Source: Lysobacterales bacterium 15-68-25 (lineage in GTDB: Bacteria; Pseudomonadota; Gammaproteobacteria; Xanthomonadales; Rhodanobacteraceae). Taken from it: DNA of 64,000 bases. Position 1 is the first letter of the stretch; each line of letters starts with the position of its first letter. Made by a program: the position numbers and the translations under genes. The DNA is taken from contig NCKB01000012.1 of the NCBI GenBank assembly GCA_002279065.1, positions 1 to 64,000 of the forward strand, read 5' to 3'. Shown here one piece after another: positions 16,823 through 26,171 of this stretch. The notes under the pieces are model-generated. The model was not told the origin of the DNA, searched no databases, and saw only the letters and a program-made list of their open reading frames with translations.

Positions 16823-17544
16823 ATGGCCCTCAAGCTCATCGGCGCCGGCTTCGGCCGCACCGGCACCTGGTCCACGTTCGTCGCACTGAACCAACTCGGC
16901 TTCCCGTGCTACCACATGCACGAAGTGCTGATGAACAAGGCCAACAAGCATCACCTCGCCTTCTGGCACAAGGTCGCCAACTCGGCGCCGGGCACCCAGC
17001 ACGACTGGAACATCGCGCTGGCCAACTACACCGCCACCGTGGACAACCCGGCCTGCTGCGTCTGGCGTGAACTGCTCGCCGCCAATCCGGAGGCGAAAGT
17101 GCTGCTGACCCTGCACCCGCGTGGCGCCGAGGCCTGGTACGAAAGCACCATCGACACGATCTACTTCACCGAGAACGTCTGGCAGTTCCGCGTGCTGTAC
17201 TGGCTGACGCCGTTCGGCCGCACCTTCGGCGACATGTCGCGCAAGCTGATCTGGGGCCGCACGCTCAAGGGCGTGATGGACGACAAGGCGAAAGCGGTCG
17301 CCCGCTACGGGGCCTACATCAATGAGGTGAAGGCCGCCGTTCCGCCGGAGCGGCTGCGGGCTGGAGCCCGCTGTGCCGCTTCCTCGGCGTGCCCGAACCG
17401 GCCGAACCGTTCCCCAATCTCAACGACCGGGCCTCGGTGAAGCAGGTCATCGCCGGCGTGATCAAGGGCGCCTACGTCACGCTCGGCGGCTATGCCGTGG
17501 CCGCGGCGGCGGTGGTTGGCGGACTGGTCTGGTTGTTCCGCTGA
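16823..17544 (+). pseudogene. Sulfotransferase-family protein, frameshifted near its C-terminus
   Basis: The N-terminal ~178 codons encode a P-loop sulfotransferase-like protein: PAPS-binding loop GFGRTGTWS at the N-terminus and a second segment VLLTLHPRGAEAWYEST. Around 17350-17360 the reading frame changes: the original frame runs into unrelated residues, while frame 17359-17544 restores the expected end (GWSPLCRFLGVPEPAEPFPNL... and a hydrophobic tail ending in GLVWLFR). The junction, PPERL directly followed by GW, lacks about six or seven residues, suggesting an out-of-frame deletion of roughly 20 bases. The second part is otherwise intact, so the lesion is recent or an assembly error. 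Confidence 0.8.
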
Positions 17545-17553
17545 GCGGCGGAA

Positions 17554-18324
17554 TCAGTCGGCCGGACGGACTTCCTGCAACGGCCAGTCCGAAGCATCCA
17601 GCGTGTCGAGGTAGGCATGGTAGGTGGCGTAGGCCAGCCACGGCATGATCAGCCCCAGGCCGATCACCGTGGCGAAGCCGACCACCGTCAGCGCCACGAT
17701 GACCGCGCCCCACAGCAGCATCACCGGCTTGTTGCGCAGCACCGCGTTGAAGCTGGAAACACAGGCGGTGACCATGTCCACGTCGCGCTGCGCGATCAGC
17801 GGCAGCGACACCACCGATACGGCGAAGGTGAAGCCGGCGAAGGCCGCGCCGATCAGCGAACCGATCGCCAGGTACTCGACCAGCGCGCGGTGGTCGCCCG
17901 GATCCACCGGCACGAAGGCGGTGAGCATCATGCCGGCACGCGACCAGATCAGGATGATCACCAGCTGCATCAGCGCGAAGATCCCGGCCTGCCCCATCAC
18001 CCGGCGTGCCACCGTGAACGAGTCGCGCAGCCGCGGTTCGCGCCCGGCGATCAGCCCGTAGCTCACCGAATACAGCCCCACCCCGATCAGCGGCGCCACG
18101 TAGACGAAGCCGGACAACAGCAGGGCCAGCAACGCGAACCGCCCCAGCTCCCACGCCAGCGCCGATACCGCCGCACTCACCAGCACGATCACCGCGCCAA
18201 ACACCGCGGTGAGGCCTGGCGCCCGGCGCACGTCCCGCCAGCCCGCCGCCAGCCAGCGCCATGGTGCAGACAGCGGCAACTGTCGGCACGGCACCACGAA
18301 CGGTCGCTGCTCGTCATCGGTCAT
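17554..18324 (-). CDS. DUF2189 family inner-membrane protein
   Basis: 256 aa with about six transmembrane segments. The ATG at 18324 has GGGGAG upstream. The C-terminal part contains the DUF2189-type block VSLPLIAQRDVDMVTACVSS...PWLAYATYHAYLD. Function unknown. It converges with the frameshifted sulfotransferase gene, stop codons only 9 bp apart, and is divergent from another polytopic membrane protein gene. Confidence 0.85.
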   Translation of the reverse strand: MTDDEQRPFVVPCRQLPLSAPWRWLAAGWRDVRRAPGLTAVFGAVIVLVSAAVSALAWELGRFALLALLLSGFVYVAPLIGVGLYSVSYGLIAGREPRLRDSFTVARRVMGQAGIFALMQLVIILIWSRAGMMLTAFVPVDPGDHRALVEYLAIGSLIGAAFAGFTFAVSVVSLPLIAQRDVDMVTACVSSFNAVLRNKPVMLLWGAVIVALTVVGFATVIGLGLIMPWLAYATYHAYLDTLDASDWPLQEVRPAD

Positions 18325-18625
18325 CGCACTCCCCTCGTTGGATCTTGCGAAGGGCATAGTGCCAGCAACCCACTCCCCTGAGCGCCGACCGGAACGCCGT
18401 ATTTCGATGCATATGCTCCCCCGCTGATGCCCGCCCGACACTCGGTCGGGGAAGGCTGCCGATCCGCCAGTGCCTCGCCGCAAGGTCGCCTGATGGTCCG
18501 CGGGCACTTACATCCTGCCGGCTTACACACCGGAAGATTCGCAAGAAATTGCCACACATCCGGTGACGGCGGGCCGCTATGCTCGGCCGCGACAGCGCAT
18601 GGAGCGCTGACCAGGGGAGCAATAC
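18325..18625. other. Intergenic region between divergent membrane-protein genes
   Basis: 301 bp. A small hairpin CCCGAC-N5-GTCGGG lies at 18434-18450 without a T-run. No gene seen; presumably holds both promoters. Confidence 0.4.
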
Positions 18626-19528
18626 ATGACGACACGATCGAGAGCTGCGTCGGCAGGTTTCGGCTGGTTGACGCGCGGGTTCAGTGTGAGTTTTCGGCAT
18701 CCAAAGCCGGTATTAGGAGGTGCGTTGGTACTGCTGGCTGCGGTCGTCCTGCCATCGTTACTGACACTGCCAGCCCGCATCCATGCCCTGCAAGCCGGCG
18801 TACCGGCTAATCCGACGACTTCTATCGGGTGGGCCTTGGTCTCCATGCTGATCGGCCTGTTGGTGATACCCCTCTACGGCGGCTTCCTGCAGTTGATCGA
18901 CGCGGCCGAGAGCGGTCGGCCTGCCCGAGTGCGCGACGTCTTCCGCCCGTACCGCGACGGCAGCGCACTTCGCCTGATCGGCTTCGGGCTGGCGGTCCTG
19001 CTGATCTATGTGGCCGTGATCGCCATCGTCCTCGTGGCGCTGGGTGGTGGACTGCTGCACTGGTACATGCAGCTGCTCGGCATGCATGGCCAGCAACCAC
19101 CTACGCCCCCCACCCTTCCGCATGGCTTCGGCATGGTCATCGCACTGATCGCGGTGTTCGCCCTGTTCTTCACCGCGTTCTATGCCATCGGCCTCGGTCA
19201 GGTCGCGCTCGGCCGCCGTGGCGTGTTCGCATCCATCGGCGACGGCATCGTCGGTGCGGCGAAGAACGCTCTGCCGCTGCTGGTATATGCCCTGAGTGGC
19301 CTGCTCGCAGCCGTGGGTGTCGCCATCGCCATGATGCTGCTGGTGATGGTGGTCGTCCTGCTCGGCAAACTGGCGGGCGGATGGCTGACGCTGGTGATCT
19401 CCATCCCGCTGTACCTCGCCTTCATGATGATGATTTTCGTCGGCATGTTCGGCGTGAGCTACCACCTGTGGCGCGACGTGTGCGGTACGGACGACACGAC
19501 CGCGATACCGCAGCCTGCCGCGGCCTGA
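18626..19528 (+). CDS. Polytopic inner-membrane protein, BPSS1780-like
   Basis: 300 aa with six or so transmembrane helices. AGGGGAG precedes the ATG. The overall pattern (GFGWLTRGFSVSFRHPKPVL at the N-terminus, GFLQLIDAAESGRPARVRDVF in a cytoplasmic loop, late VGMFGVSYHLWRDV) resembles the BPSS1780-type membrane proteins of Proteobacteria, which have no established function. Similar in size and topology to the divergent DUF2189 protein, so the two may be distant relatives. Confidence 0.75.
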   Translation: MTTRSRAASAGFGWLTRGFSVSFRHPKPVLGGALVLLAAVVLPSLLTLPARIHALQAGVPANPTTSIGWALVSMLIGLLVIPLYGGFLQLIDAAESGRPARVRDVFRPYRDGSALRLIGFGLAVLLIYVAVIAIVLVALGGGLLHWYMQLLGMHGQQPPTPPTLPHGFGMVIALIAVFALFFTAFYAIGLGQVALGRRGVFASIGDGIVGAAKNALPLLVYALSGLLAAVGVAIAMMLLVMVVVLLGKLAGGWLTLVISIPLYLAFMMMIFVGMFGVSYHLWRDVCGTDDTTAIPQPAAA

Positions 19529-19723
19529 GGCGCGGCGCCCGGTGCTACCGAAGGCGGCCCGGCCGCCTTCGGTGCTCGTGGCCACCCTTGATCAGGTAGA
19601 GACGGCCGCAAGAACCGGCACATGCCGCACACCGCCTTGCCAAACCCGCCCCGCCGTTTCCATAGTTGCGGGAGCACGGCCCCGCGGGGCTGCTGGCACT
19701 TCCCACCAAGAGGATCCCCACCC

Positions 19724-21658
19724 ATGAAGAAAGCCGTCCTGGCTTCGGCGATCGTTTCGCTTGTCTGCCTTGCCTCCGCCACCGCATTCGCTGCGCCCCC
19801 GCTGGGCCAGGAGTCGTCGAAGGTCACCCCGGACATGATCCAGACCGGATCGGACATCCCGGCCAAGTGGGTGCAGCCGCAGGGCAACTTCGACTACGTC
19901 AAGCGCGAGGTGATGATCCCGATGCGCGACGGCGTGAAGCTGCACACGGTGATCATGATCCCGAAGGGCGCGCACGACCTGCCGATGCTGCTCGAGCGCA
20001 CGCCCTACGACGCCAGCGGCATGGCCTCCGGCAACAGCCCGCACATGGCCGACGCGGTGTGGTCGGGCGACAAGGACTGGGCCGACGGCAGCTACATCCT
20101 GGTGTGGCAGGACATCCGCGGCAAATACGGCTCGGAAGGCAAGTACATCATGACGCGCCCGCCGATGGGCCCGCTCAACCCGACCAAGACCGACGACACC
20201 ACCGACGCCTGGGACACCATCGACTGGCTGGTGAAGAACATCAAGGAGTCGAATGGCAAGGTCGGCATGATCGGCTCGTCCTACGACGGCTGGACCGTGG
20301 CGATGGCCCTGCTCCACCCGCATCCTGCGCTGAAGGTCGCCGCACCGGAGAGCCCGATGGTCGACGGCTGGATGGGTGACGACTGGTACCACTACGGCGC
20401 GCTGCGCCAGGTGAACCTGGACTACTTCACCGGCCAGATGACCAAGCAGGGTTCGGGCGAGAGTGTGCCGCGCGAGAACTACGACGACTACACCAACTTC
20501 CTCGAGGCCGGCTCGCCCGGCGCCTACGCCGAAGCCCACGGCTTCAAGCAGCTGCCCTGGTGGAACCGCTTCGCCGCGCACCCGTCGTACGACGCGTTCT
20601 GGCAGTTGCAGGCGCTGGACAAGCTGCTGGTCGAGCATCCGTCCAACGTGCCGACCATGTGGCTGCAGGGCCTGTGGGACCAGGAAGACATCTACGGCGC
20701 CGTACACGCTTGGGAGGCGCTGGAGAAAGCCGGCCATGGCGCCAACAACCATCTGGTGATGGGGCCGTGGTGGCACAGCCAGATCAACCGCGCCGGCTGG
20801 AACCTCGGCCCGCTGAAGTGGCCGGGCGACACCACCGCGCAGTTCCGCCAGCAGGTGATCATCCCCTGGTTCAACCACTACCTGCGCGGCACGCCGATGG
20901 CCAAGCCGCTGCCCGAGGCGATGATCTACAACGCGGTCGCGCAGCGCTGGGACAGCTTCAACGACTGGAAGCCGGCCAGCGAGCAGAAGCTCACCCCGCT
21001 CTACCTGCAGGGTGACTTTGGCCTGGGCTTTGAACAGCCCTCGGGCGGCAGCGACAGCTACGTCTCCGATCCGGCCAAGCCGGTGCCCTACCTGCAGCGG
21101 CCGATCCCCGCGCAGAACGAGGACCGCTGGCGCACCTGGCTGGTGCAGGACCAGCGCTTCGTGGTCGACCGCCCCGACGTGCTGTCCTACACGACGCCGG
21201 TGCTCACGAAAACGGTCACCGTGCAGGGCGCACCGATCGCCGACCTGTATGCCAAGACCACCGGCACCGACGGCGACTTCGTGGTGAAGCTGATCGACGT
21301 CTACCCGGGCACCGTGCCGACCGACCCGACCATGGGTGGCTACGAGCTGCCGGTGTCGATGGACATCTTCCGCGGCCGCTACCGCAAGAGCTTCTCCGAC
21401 CCGTCGCCGATCCCGGCCAACGAGGTGCAGCAGTACAAGTTCCGCCTGCCGACGATCAACTACGAGTTCAAGCCGGGGCACCGCATCATGGTGCAGATCC
21501 AGTCGACCCTGTTCCCGCTGTACGACCGCAACCCGCAGACGTACGTGCCGAACATCCTGTTCGCCAAACCGGCCGACTACCGGAAGGCGACCGTGACGAT
21601 CGAGCATGGCGCGGACGGCAAGAGCGCGGTGCTGTTGCCGGTGGTGGCAACGCACTGA
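19724..21658 (+). CDS. Secreted alpha-amino-acid ester hydrolase (CocE/NonD family)
   Basis: 644 aa with a signal peptide (ATAFA|AP). An X-Pro dipeptidyl-peptidase S15-type alpha/beta hydrolase is followed by the C-terminal jelly-roll (about 440-640). Catalytic residues match the Xanthomonas alpha-amino-acid ester hydrolases: Ser186 in GSSYDG, Asp319 in LWDQED, His351 in GPWWHS, with Ser-to-Asp spacing of 133 as in that enzyme. The acidic cluster that binds the substrate amino group is also present (Asp220, Glu321, Asp322). Such enzymes hydrolyse or transfer alpha-amino acyl esters, including beta-lactam side chains. A strong terminator follows. Confidence 0.93.
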   Translation: MKKAVLASAIVSLVCLASATAFAAPPLGQESSKVTPDMIQTGSDIPAKWVQPQGNFDYVKREVMIPMRDGVKLHTVIMIPKGAHDLPMLLERTPYDASGMASGNSPHMADAVWSGDKDWADGSYILVWQDIRGKYGSEGKYIMTRPPMGPLNPTKTDDTTDAWDTIDWLVKNIKESNGKVGMIGSSYDGWTVAMALLHPHPALKVAAPESPMVDGWMGDDWYHYGALRQVNLDYFTGQMTKQGSGESVPRENYDDYTNFLEAGSPGAYAEAHGFKQLPWWNRFAAHPSYDAFWQLQALDKLLVEHPSNVPTMWLQGLWDQEDIYGAVHAWEALEKAGHGANNHLVMGPWWHSQINRAGWNLGPLKWPGDTTAQFRQQVIIPWFNHYLRGTPMAKPLPEAMIYNAVAQRWDSFNDWKPASEQKLTPLYLQGDFGLGFEQPSGGSDSYVSDPAKPVPYLQRPIPAQNEDRWRTWLVQDQRFVVDRPDVLSYTTPVLTKTVTVQGAPIADLYAKTTGTDGDFVVKLIDVYPGTVPTDPTMGGYELPVSMDIFRGRYRKSFSDPSPIPANEVQQYKFRLPTINYEFKPGHRIMVQIQSTLFPLYDRNPQTYVPNILFAKPADYRKATVTIEHGADGKSAVLLPVVATH

Positions 21659-21692
21659 CCGCTATAGGTCCTGTCCCTTAGCCACAATGCCC

Positions 21693-21734
21693 AAGGCCCG
21701 ATCCGCACCCGTCGCGGATCGGGCCTTGTCTTGT
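21693..21734 (+). terminator. Rho-independent terminator
   Basis: Perfect 14-bp stem AAGGCCCGATCCGC/GCGGATCGGGCCTT with a 7-nt loop and a weak T-rich tail (GTCTTGTC), 35 bp after the ester hydrolase stop. It may work in both directions, since the reverse-strand gene at 21788 also ends near it. Confidence 0.8.
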
Positions 21735-21787
21735 CGAGAGTGGCGGTTACCGCCACGAAAGATGCTGCCCATGGGCATGCCCGGCGA

Positions 21788-22768
21788 TCACGACGCCTGC
21801 CCCCCGGCACAGGAGGACTGACCCCGCTCGATCGCGTGGAATTCGATCGACAGACCGAGATCGCGCTCGGTCGGAGCCAGGAACGATTCGCCGGACAGCC
21901 CGCGGTAAGTCGTCAACGTCCGCTCATAGCCACGCTCGACCCAGCGTTGCGCACGCCCCAGGTCGGCCACACCAAAGCTCACACCCAGAACCCGCGGACC
22001 GCCGTTCGCCATGGTTTGCCGAGCCAAGCCCTCGCCATCCGGCTGGAGCAGCAGCAGCGCCGTAGGGCCGACCGGTACGCAGAATCCTCTCGCCCCCACT
22101 GCCGGCAGCCTGGCTGGCACCGCGTGACCGAATCCCATCCTCTCCAACTGGCGGCGATCGGCATCGGCATCGGCCGACACCAGCCAGATCGAGGAAAGCT
22201 CGCGCGCGCCGTTGGGGTGCTCGCGCGTCACGCGGTAGTCGTCGGCGTTGCCGGGGTCGAGCTGGTCCGGGGCATAGCCTTTGGCGTAGTCGATGAAGAA
22301 GGTGTTGCTGGACAGCGGCGCGCGATCGAACGCGAACAGCCGCCAGCCCGGCTTCGCGCTGTCCGGGCCGGAAAAGAACGGCGTCACCGCGTAGTGCAGC
22401 GCCACCAGCGAGCGATGGATCGTATCCAGCGAGGAGGTACGGAAGCCGAAGGTTCGCGAACCCGGAGCGCCCTTCAGCGCCTGCTGGTCCTCCTTCATGC
22501 CGGGGTCGAACGCGGGGTTGGGCCGGGTGATTCCCAGCAGCTCGATGAAGCTGCTGTCGGCGAGGCGGATATAGCGGTTGGCCACGCCGCCGGGATCGTG
22601 CCCGGGCCGCACCTGGAAACCTAGCTTGACCGCCATCACCGCCGTGGTCTGGTCGATCCCGCGCCCCCACAGCAGGATGTGGTCGAGCCGGGCGGTGGGC
22701 GTGGAAGGTGCCGCCTGCGCAGCGGTCGCGCACAGCAGCAAGGCTGAAACGAAGGGGATCAGGCGCAT
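21788..22768 (-). CDS. Secreted VOC/glyoxalase-like protein
   Basis: 326 aa. The ATG at 22768 has GAGG upstream and begins a signal peptide (TAAQA|AP). The mature protein starts LDHILLWGRGIDQTTAVMAVKLGFQV, the typical first beta-alpha unit of a glyoxalase_3-like vicinal-oxygen-chelate domain, with a second half from about residue 170. A periplasmic location is unusual for VOC enzymes. Substrate unknown. It is the last of four reverse-strand genes (21788-25983) that could be co-transcribed. Confidence 0.8.
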   Translation of the reverse strand: MRLIPFVSALLLCATAAQAAPSTPTARLDHILLWGRGIDQTTAVMAVKLGFQVRPGHDPGGVANRYIRLADSSFIELLGITRPNPAFDPGMKEDQQALKGAPGSRTFGFRTSSLDTIHRSLVALHYAVTPFFSGPDSAKPGWRLFAFDRAPLSSNTFFIDYAKGYAPDQLDPGNADDYRVTREHPNGARELSSIWLVSADADADRRQLERMGFGHAVPARLPAVGARGFCVPVGPTALLLLQPDGEGLARQTMANGGPRVLGVSFGVADLGRAQRWVERGYERTLTTYRGLSGESFLAPTERDLGLSIEFHAIERGQSSCAGGQAS

Positions 22769-22924
22769 GGAAATCCTCACGCGGAAGCCGGGGATGTGGG
22801 TGGAGCGGCGATGCGGCGAGGCCACGCGCGGCGCTCCCTGGGTGCGCTTTTTATCGATGGACACGCATCCGCCGGCAAGGACAAACTCCGGACAAAAACG
22901 GTCAGACCCCGTGTGCTGTGTTCG

Positions 22925-23860
22925 TCACACGCCCAGGTTCCGGCGCAAGGCCTGCGGCGATTCGCCGAAGGCCCGGATAAAGGCGCGGCGCATGCGGCTG
23001 GCATCGCCGAAGCCGGTCGCGGTGGCGATCTGGTCCATGCTGCGGTGGCTGGTCTCCACCGCGACGCGGGCCGCGTCCAGCCGCAGGCCTTCCACCACCT
23101 TGGCCGGCGTGGCGCCGATCTCCGCCGCGAACGCGCGGGCGAAGTGGCGCGGACTCATCGCCGCGCGCTCGGCCAGTCGCTCGACCGTCATCGGCTCGGC
23201 GATGCGCGCGCGCATCCAGCCGATCAGCTCGCCGAAGCGCCCGCTGCGCCCGCCCTGCTCCACCAGGGCGGAATACTGCGTCTGTCCGCCGTGGCGGCGC
23301 TGGTGCACGACCAGTTGCTGCGCCGCACGTCGCGCGATGCCCGGACCGAGGTCGTCCTCGACCAGTGCCAGCGCCAGATCGATCCCGGCGGAAATGCCCG
23401 CCGACGTCCACACGTTGCCGTCGCGGACGAACATCCGGTCGGCATCCAGCCGTACCTTCGGATAACGCAGGCGGAACCGCTCGGCCGCATCCCAGTGGGT
23501 GGTCGCACGCCGGGCATCGAGCAGGCCGGCCTCGGCGAGGAAGAACGCGCCGGAGCAGACGCCCGCCGCGCGCCGCCATGCGTCCGCACCCAGCCAGGCC
23601 ACCACCTCGCCCTGGTGTTCCTCCACCTGCGCCAGGTTGCCGCCGGCCACGATCACCGTGTCGTACGCAGCCGATGCCATCGGCGCCGCCGCCAGGCACA
23701 CGCCCGAGGAGCTGCGCACGACGCCGCCGCCGGGCGCCAACAGGTGGATCGCGTAGCTGCCCGCCCGGAATCGCTCCGCCATCTCGAAGACGGCGACCGG
23801 TCCGGCTGCATCCAGCAACTGGAATCCGGGAAAAACGACGATGGCGATCTCGCGTCGCAT
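22925..23860 (-). CDS. GlxA-type transcriptional regulator (DJ-1/PfpI + AraC)
   Basis: 311 aa. The N-terminal DJ-1/PfpI amidotransferase-like domain (about 1-185) carries the nucleophile-elbow-like VCSGAFFLAEAG and TTHWDAAERF. The C-terminal AraC-type double HTH (about 215-311) has MTVERLAERAAMSPRHFARAF and MDQIATATGFGDASRMRRAF. GlxA-type proteins are transcription regulators, not enzymes. Neighbouring VOC and methyltransferase genes on the same strand are candidate targets (inference). Confidence 0.93.
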   Translation of the reverse strand: MRREIAIVVFPGFQLLDAAGPVAVFEMAERFRAGSYAIHLLAPGGGVVRSSSGVCLAAAPMASAAYDTVIVAGGNLAQVEEHQGEVVAWLGADAWRRAAGVCSGAFFLAEAGLLDARRATTHWDAAERFRLRYPKVRLDADRMFVRDGNVWTSAGISAGIDLALALVEDDLGPGIARRAAQQLVVHQRRHGGQTQYSALVEQGGRSGRFGELIGWMRARIAEPMTVERLAERAAMSPRHFARAFAAEIGATPAKVVEGLRLDAARVAVETSHRSMDQIATATGFGDASRMRRAFIRAFGESPQALRRNLGV

Positions 23861-24033
23861 GGGTCCTTGGCTCGGCGTGGTCCGGGCCGGAAAAGTGACC
23901 TACCCGGGAAGCGAGCGTCAAGCCGCAACGGGTATCCAGGTGATGCGTTGCCGCCGGCGCGGAGCGTCGGTTCCGGTATCACGCGCAACAGGTGCGCGGG
24001 CCATCCGTGCGATCCGCCCGCAACCGGCGCGAC

Positions 24034-24852
24034 TCAGCGAACCGCCTGCACCACCAGCGCCTGGATCCGACCGGCCACCGGACCACTCCCGAAACGCTCG
24101 GTCATGGCGGCCGTCGCCACCGCGGTGGCCTGCTCCAGGCCGGGCCCCTGGCGCGCCTCGATCTCGCCGCGCAACGGCGTGCCCTGGCAATAGGCCAGGG
24201 CCACGGTGTCGGCGCTGTTGGCACGACTGATCGCGTCAACCGTCGTGATCGTCGGCGCTGCGGCAATGCCGCCCCCAGCCAGGTCGCTCGCGATCGCATC
24301 TGCCGAGAAATACCCGTGCGGCAGGCGCGCGAGGAAATCGGGCGGGTCCTCCGGAAACAATCCGGCGACGGCATCGCTCACCACGCAAGCGAAGTCGTTC
24401 GTCTCGATCCGGTCCCACACGTTGAACAGCAACGTGCCTCCCGGACGAAGCACCCGACGCGCCTCGGCGAAGGCGTGCGCCTTGTCCGGAAAGAACATCA
24501 CGCCGAACTGGCAGACCACCGCATCGAAGGACGCATCCTCGAACGGCAGCGCCATCGCATCGGCCTGTCGCCAGGTCACCTCGCGCGCGGCGCCCTGCGC
24601 CCGGGCCACCGCCAGCATCGCTTCGTTGAGGTCGGTGGCGACCAGTTGCACGTCGGAAGGCAGTCGCGCCGACAGCTCGCGCGTCACCACCCCGGTACCC
24701 GCCGCCAGCTCCAGTACGCGTGCCGGCCGCAGCGGAGCCAGCCGCGCCACCAGGTCCGCCGCATAGGGCTCGAAGATCAGCGGGACCAGCAGATCCTGGT
24801 AAAGCACCGCGACGGCGTCGCTGAAGCGGCTGGCGTTGCTAGGCGCGGACAT
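24034..24852 (-). CDS. Class I SAM-dependent methyltransferase
   Basis: 272 aa. Start at 24852 has a consensus AGGAGG. SAM-binding motif I is VLELAAGTGVVTREL, followed by acidic loop ATDLNEAML, then DAMALPFEDASFDAVVCQFG and the post-motif RRVLRPGGTLLFNVWD: a UbiE/Methyltransf_11 type. The acceptor is unknown. It lies 87 bp downstream of a second methyltransferase gene on the same strand, probably in one operon. Confidence 0.9.
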   Translation of the reverse strand: MSAPSNASRFSDAVAVLYQDLLVPLIFEPYAADLVARLAPLRPARVLELAAGTGVVTRELSARLPSDVQLVATDLNEAMLAVARAQGAAREVTWRQADAMALPFEDASFDAVVCQFGVMFFPDKAHAFAEARRVLRPGGTLLFNVWDRIETNDFACVVSDAVAGLFPEDPPDFLARLPHGYFSADAIASDLAGGGIAAAPTITTVDAISRANSADTVALAYCQGTPLRGEIEARQGPGLEQATAVATAAMTERFGSGPVAGRIQALVVQAVR

Positions 24853-24939
24853 GGCGCACCCTCCTGTTGTCTGGCTGCGGGGCAAGCCGCCGGAGGTCCG
24901 CGCCTCAAGTACCGGCGGACGCACGGATGCCGATCGCCG

Positions 24940-25983
24940 CTACTTGCGGGCGATCGCCGCGCTGCCTGGCCCGACGAGTGGTACCACGGTCGTCTCGCGG
25001 AAGCCGGCTTCGCTCGCCCAGCGCGCGAAATCGGCACCGGTGTAATCGAAGCCGGCCGGTGTTTCGATCAGCATGTTCAGCGACATCATCAGGCCGAATG
25101 CGTTGCGCCGACGCTCGTCGTCGATGATGTTCTCGATGGCGATCAGCACACCGCCCTCGTTCAGTGCGGCATGCGCGGTGCGGATCAGCTGCCTTTTCTC
25201 CGCCTCGCCCCAGTCGTGCAGGATGTTGCCCATGGTGATGACGTCCACCGACGGCCACGGGTCCTTCAGGAAATCGAGCACCCGCGTTTCCACCCGATCC
25301 GCGACACCGGCCGCCTCGATGCGGCGCTTCGCGATGGGCTCCACCGCCCCCAGGTCGGCGCTGATGCAACGCATGTGCGGATGCCGCAGTGCCACCTGGA
25401 TCGACAGCGCGCCCGACGCTCCGCCCACGTCGCACAGGGTGCGGTAGCCGGAAAAGTCGAACGTCTCGGCCAGGGCGAGGAAATTGCCCATCTGCACGCC
25501 GGCCATGGCCGCCATGAACTGCTCCAGCCGCTCCGGGTCCGCGTACAGTTCGGCGAACAGGTCCGCGCCCCCGTGCTTGATCTCGTTCTGTGGCCGGCCC
25601 GTGCGTAGGGCCGTTTCCAGGTCGCCCCAGAACGGATACAGGCGATCGTTGGCCATCTCCAGGATGCCGCCCACGTACGAAGGCTTGTTGCGGTCCAGGA
25701 ACAGATCGGTCTCGACCGTGTTGCGGTAGCGTGCGGTGTCCAGCAGCCCCTCGCGCTCGAGAAAGCCCAGCGCGACCAAGGCATCGAGAAAGTCGTAAAG
25801 ACCGCGCGATTGCAGCCTCAGTGCCTTCGCGACATCCGCGCCGCTCATCGGCCCGCCGGCCAGATGCGTGAACAGCCCCATGCGGATCGCACCGATCAGG
25901 ATCTTCGCCGGCATGAACGCCGTGCCGGTCTGCAGAATGCGCTCCGGCGTCGGATGCGCACCGTTCGCCTCTGCCCCAGTCAT
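24940..25983 (-). CDS. O-methyltransferase, plant COMT-like two-domain type
   Basis: 347 aa. The N-terminal winged-helix dimerisation domain (about 15-110) is followed by an Rossmann methyltransferase domain: motif I DVGGASGALSIQVA, acidic ISADLGAVEP, and the catalytic-His region MGNILHDWGEAEK with EEGGV-like NEGGVLIAIENII. The family methylates small hydroxylated or amine compounds, often in secondary metabolism. First gene of the reverse-strand set ending at 21788. The start at 25983 is preceded by GGGGAGG. Confidence 0.9.
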   Translation of the reverse strand: MTGAEANGAHPTPERILQTGTAFMPAKILIGAIRMGLFTHLAGGPMSGADVAKALRLQSRGLYDFLDALVALGFLEREGLLDTARYRNTVETDLFLDRNKPSYVGGILEMANDRLYPFWGDLETALRTGRPQNEIKHGGADLFAELYADPERLEQFMAAMAGVQMGNFLALAETFDFSGYRTLCDVGGASGALSIQVALRHPHMRCISADLGAVEPIAKRRIEAAGVADRVETRVLDFLKDPWPSVDVITMGNILHDWGEAEKRQLIRTAHAALNEGGVLIAIENIIDDERRRNAFGLMMSLNMLIETPAGFDYTGADFARWASEAGFRETTVVPLVGPGSAAIARK

Positions 25984-26171
25984 GCCCGGCCTCCCCCGCC
26001 ATGCGTGCGGTGTGAGAAGCGGCGAGTATACGCCTGCCTGCGCGACATCCGGCGCCGCCGGCAAACGCCCGGGTGCGCCGGCTGCCTGGCGGCCAGGACG
26101 ACTCTCGCCGACGAAAGGGAGGGCATCGGCCGGGGCGGAATCACCCGGGCTTTCTTGGAAGCTGCACCCGA

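Noticed and set aside
18549-18583. TTGCCA...TATGCT as a sigma-70 promoter for the membrane protein gene at 18626
   Set aside because: Spacing of 23 bp between the boxes is too long.
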